From Methanobacteriota archaeon (lineage in GTDB: Archaea; Methanobacteriota; Methanobacteria; Methanobacteriales; Methanobacteriaceae), in the NCBI GenBank assembly GCA_023430285.1, contig JAEZAV010000173.1, positions 1 through 6,556 of the forward strand: a stretch of DNA of 6,556 nucleotides, in the 5' to 3' direction. A model generated the notes under the pieces. That model was not told where the DNA came from, did not search any database, and was given only the letters and a program-made list of their open reading frames with translations. The position numbers were made by a program, and so were the translations under genes. Shown piece after piece: positions 5,641-6,556 of the stretch. Positions within the stretch are counted from its first letter, which is position 1, and every line of letters starts with the position of its first letter.

Positions 5641-5689
5641 GTATTAATACTAAAAATAACACCATGTTAATTAATAACAGTGTGTTATT
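5641..5689. promoter_or_regulatory. Cluster of palindromes, candidate operator
   Basis: A perfect 10-base palindrome GTATTAATAC (5641-5650) is followed by AATAACAC (5655-5662) with its exact reverse complement GTGTTATT (5682-5689). Nested inside is AATAACA-GTG-TGTTATT (5673-5689). The half-site AATAACA therefore appears three times, counting both strands. Such spaced half-sites suit a dimeric repressor. The nearest gene start is TSUP, about 170 bases away, and no target is obvious. Confidence 0.35.
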
Positions 5690-5801
5690 CCATTATTTAT
5701 CGATTTATTTAGTCTTTAATAAGAACATATATTAACCATTCAATGTTACTTGTAATTACGTACAATATAATCATTCTAATCCCCAAAGGCTGAAATAACT
5801 C

Positions 5802-5849
5802 TTAAATATAATTTGTAAGTATAATTACTGAATTTGGAGGATATTCATT
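5802..5849 (+). promoter_or_regulatory. Orphan promoter and Shine-Dalgarno without a start codon
   Basis: TTAAATATAATTT (5802-5814), preceded by purine-rich GGCTGAAATAA, looks like an archaeal BRE and TATA pair. GGAGG (5836-5840) follows, and six bases later stands ATT (5847-5849) where a start codon would be expected. The frame from there closes after 11 codons. It may be the relic of a lost gene. Confidence 0.3.
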
Positions 5850-5876
5850 ATTTTTTTTAATATTTGGAATTATAAC

Positions 5877-6050
5877 CTATGATAAAAAAATAGAACCCCA
5901 TACTGAGACTATGACCAGAATAAAACCGAATATGATATATGCTATAAATGCTTGCCTATTACATGATTGACCATATTTTTTAAGTCTAATGCTATTGTAA
6001 ACTATAAAAGTTAAACCCAAAATTGATAGTACAAAATAATTTGTATTCAT
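5877..6050 (-). CDS. Small two-helix membrane protein (57 residues), hypothetical
   Basis: An ATG-to-TAG frame encoding 57 residues with a coherent membrane layout. A first hydrophobic helix (YFVLSILGLTFIVY, about 5-18) is followed by a basic loop (NSIRLKKYGQSCNRQ, about 19-33) and a second helix (AFIAYIIFGFILVIVSVWG, 34-52), ending in IFLS. The basic loop predicts a cytoplasmic hairpin with both ends outside. I recognise no family and no catalytic motif. There is no Shine-Dalgarno site. A TATA-like ATTTATGTTAAGT (6071-6083, minus strand) centred about 27 bases from the ATG would fit a leaderless transcript. It has no codirectional neighbour within 400 bases. Hydrophobic frames can arise by chance in AT-rich DNA, but the helix-basic loop-helix order and an uninterrupted frame in otherwise stop-rich DNA favour a real gene. 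Confidence 0.55.
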   Translation of the reverse strand: MNTNYFVLSILGLTFIVYNSIRLKKYGQSCNRQAFIAYIIFGFILVIVSVWGSIFLS

Positions 6051-6290
6051 TTTATATCATTATTATAATAACTTAACATAAATGGGTTAGTGAATATTAG
6101 TATTATTTATTTGCCTTTAAATTTAGGTTTTTAGTGTAGCTCAAATAGCAGGACTAAAAATGACTTAAACTGCATATCAAAAAAGTATTTATTTATCTAT
6201 AGCTTCTTGATCCATTTTTTTATCGTTTGTTCTATTTTTAGGATATTCAACAAATATTTCATGAAACATTTTTAATTTCTATAACTCATG

Positions 6291-6328
6291 ATTCAATTCA
6301 TTTATTGTTTTTAATAATCAAATTGAAT
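6291..6328. repeat. Imperfect long hairpin upstream of the right-edge gene
   Basis: ATTCAATT (6291-6298) pairs with AATTGAAT (6321-6328). Inside, TTATT (6302-6306) pairs with AATAA (6313-6317) around a GTTTTT loop, with a small internal loop between the two stems. It lies 74 bases before the ATG at 6402. It could be an operator or a terminator, or chance in AT-rich sequence. Confidence 0.3.
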
Positions 6329-6359
6329 TTCATATCCTTCATTGCAGTTATAGAAACAT

Positions 6360-6372
6360 AAATTTTAAATAA
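6360..6372 (+). promoter_or_regulatory. Candidate TATA box for the right-edge gene
   Basis: AAATTTTAAATAA is centred about 36 bases before the ATG at 6402, predicting a leader of about 10 bases. A second AT-rich element (AATTATATCC, 6378-6387) would give an essentially leaderless message. The lack of a Shine-Dalgarno site fits either. Confidence 0.35.
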
Positions 6373-6401
6373 AACAGAATTATATCCAAATTGTAGTTAA
6401 A

Positions 6402-6556
6402 ATGATTAAAATTAGTCAAAATAATTATAAGATCCCTGATGAGTATAGAAGAAATATTTTATCAGGTTACTTTTCAATAGCATTAATTATATTAGCAACA
6501 ATTTTGATTCCTAGATTTTATGTATACATGAATTTGAACTTTCAAATCATATTAAC
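6402..6556 (+). CDS. N-terminus of an unidentified membrane protein (cut by window edge)
   Basis: The first 51 codons of a frame that stays open to the right edge. A polar, charged N-terminus (residues 1-18, MIKISQNNYKIPDEYRRN) is followed by a hydrophobic helix (about 19-36, ending in LATILIPRF) and the start of a further segment. This pattern suits a membrane protein with a short cytoplasmic N-terminus, but I cannot name a family from so little. The frame is closed upstream by TAA at 6366-6368, and ATG 6402 is the only usual start after it. There is no ribosome site, so it may be leaderless or start later. Confidence 0.5.
   Translation, partial: MIKISQNNYKIPDEYRRNILSGYFSIALIILATILIPRFYVYMNLNFQIIL

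Larger units (their letters stand above)
5474..5876. other. AT-rich intergenic stretch with remnant and regulatory-looking elements
   Basis: No intact gene is visible here. From left to right it holds the TSUP ribosome site and TATA box, the decayed copy of the upstream gene end (5545-5580), a palindrome cluster (5641-5689), and a promoter plus Shine-Dalgarno with no start codon (5802-5849). The 11-base string GGCTGAAATAA occurs twice (5589-5599 and 5788-5798). Reading frames here are short and closed. Confidence 0.6.
6051..6401. other. AT-rich intergenic stretch without an intact gene
   Basis: Neither strand holds a convincing gene. There are short closed frames on the minus strand at 6189-6269 and 6197-6262, an imperfect hairpin at 6291-6328, and TATA-like sequence before the gene starting at 6402. 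Confidence 0.55.

Noticed and set aside
5641..5689. Possible CRISPR-like array from the repeated AATAACA motifs
   Set aside because: The units are 7-8 bases, irregularly spaced and inverted; there are no spacers of uniform length and no cas gene.
6189..6269. Overlapping short minus-strand frames (26 and 21 codons) with charged, protein-like content
   Set aside because: Both are tiny and overlap each other, neither has a ribosome site, and I recognise no family. They could be a transposase or other gene relic, but nothing supports that.

Overview
The window looks like a chromosomal segment of a methanogenic archaeon, most likely Methanobacterium or a close relative in the Methanobacteriales. 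This rests on AT-rich archaeal TATA-type promoters, GGAGG/GGTG Shine-Dalgarno sites combined with TTG starts, transcripts ending in oligo-T without strong hairpins, and the family mix. Genus level is an inference and no marker gene is present.

Left part (1-4571), ordinary coding density. In order: the 5' end of a TrkA-type NAD-binding potassium-transport regulator (minus strand, running off the left edge); a small secreted zinc-dependent phospholipase C / S1-P1 nuclease-fold protein (plus); a convergent six-helix membrane protein resembling the YjdF/DUF2238 and VanZ-like group (minus); an AI-2E family (PF01594) permease-type membrane protein (minus); a HIT-family nucleotide hydrolase/transferase (plus); and a four-helix membrane protein of unknown function (plus). 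The genes are mostly singletons with their own promoters. Only the DUF2238-like and AI-2E genes are codirectional neighbours, and 131 bases separate them.

Right part (4572-6556), AT-rich and sparsely coding. A TSUP (TauE/SafE) anion exporter lies on the minus strand. A decayed second copy of the 3' end of the preceding plus-strand membrane-protein gene lies just upstream of it, so TSUP sits between imperfect direct repeats (4532-4556 and 5556-5580). Further right come a cluster of palindromes (5641-5689), an orphan promoter plus Shine-Dalgarno with no start codon (5802-5849), a 57-residue two-helix membrane protein (5877-6050, minus), a long imperfect hairpin (6291-6328), and the beginning of another membrane protein running off the right edge (6402 onward). 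This half reads like the edge of an acquired or decaying region.

I see no CRISPR array, rRNA, tRNA or intact transposase. No clearly new multi-gene system is visible. The best leads are the repeat-flanked TSUP unit with its gene-end remnant, the minimal secreted metalloenzyme whose predicted mature N-terminus is the zinc-binding Trp, and the unannotated small membrane protein.
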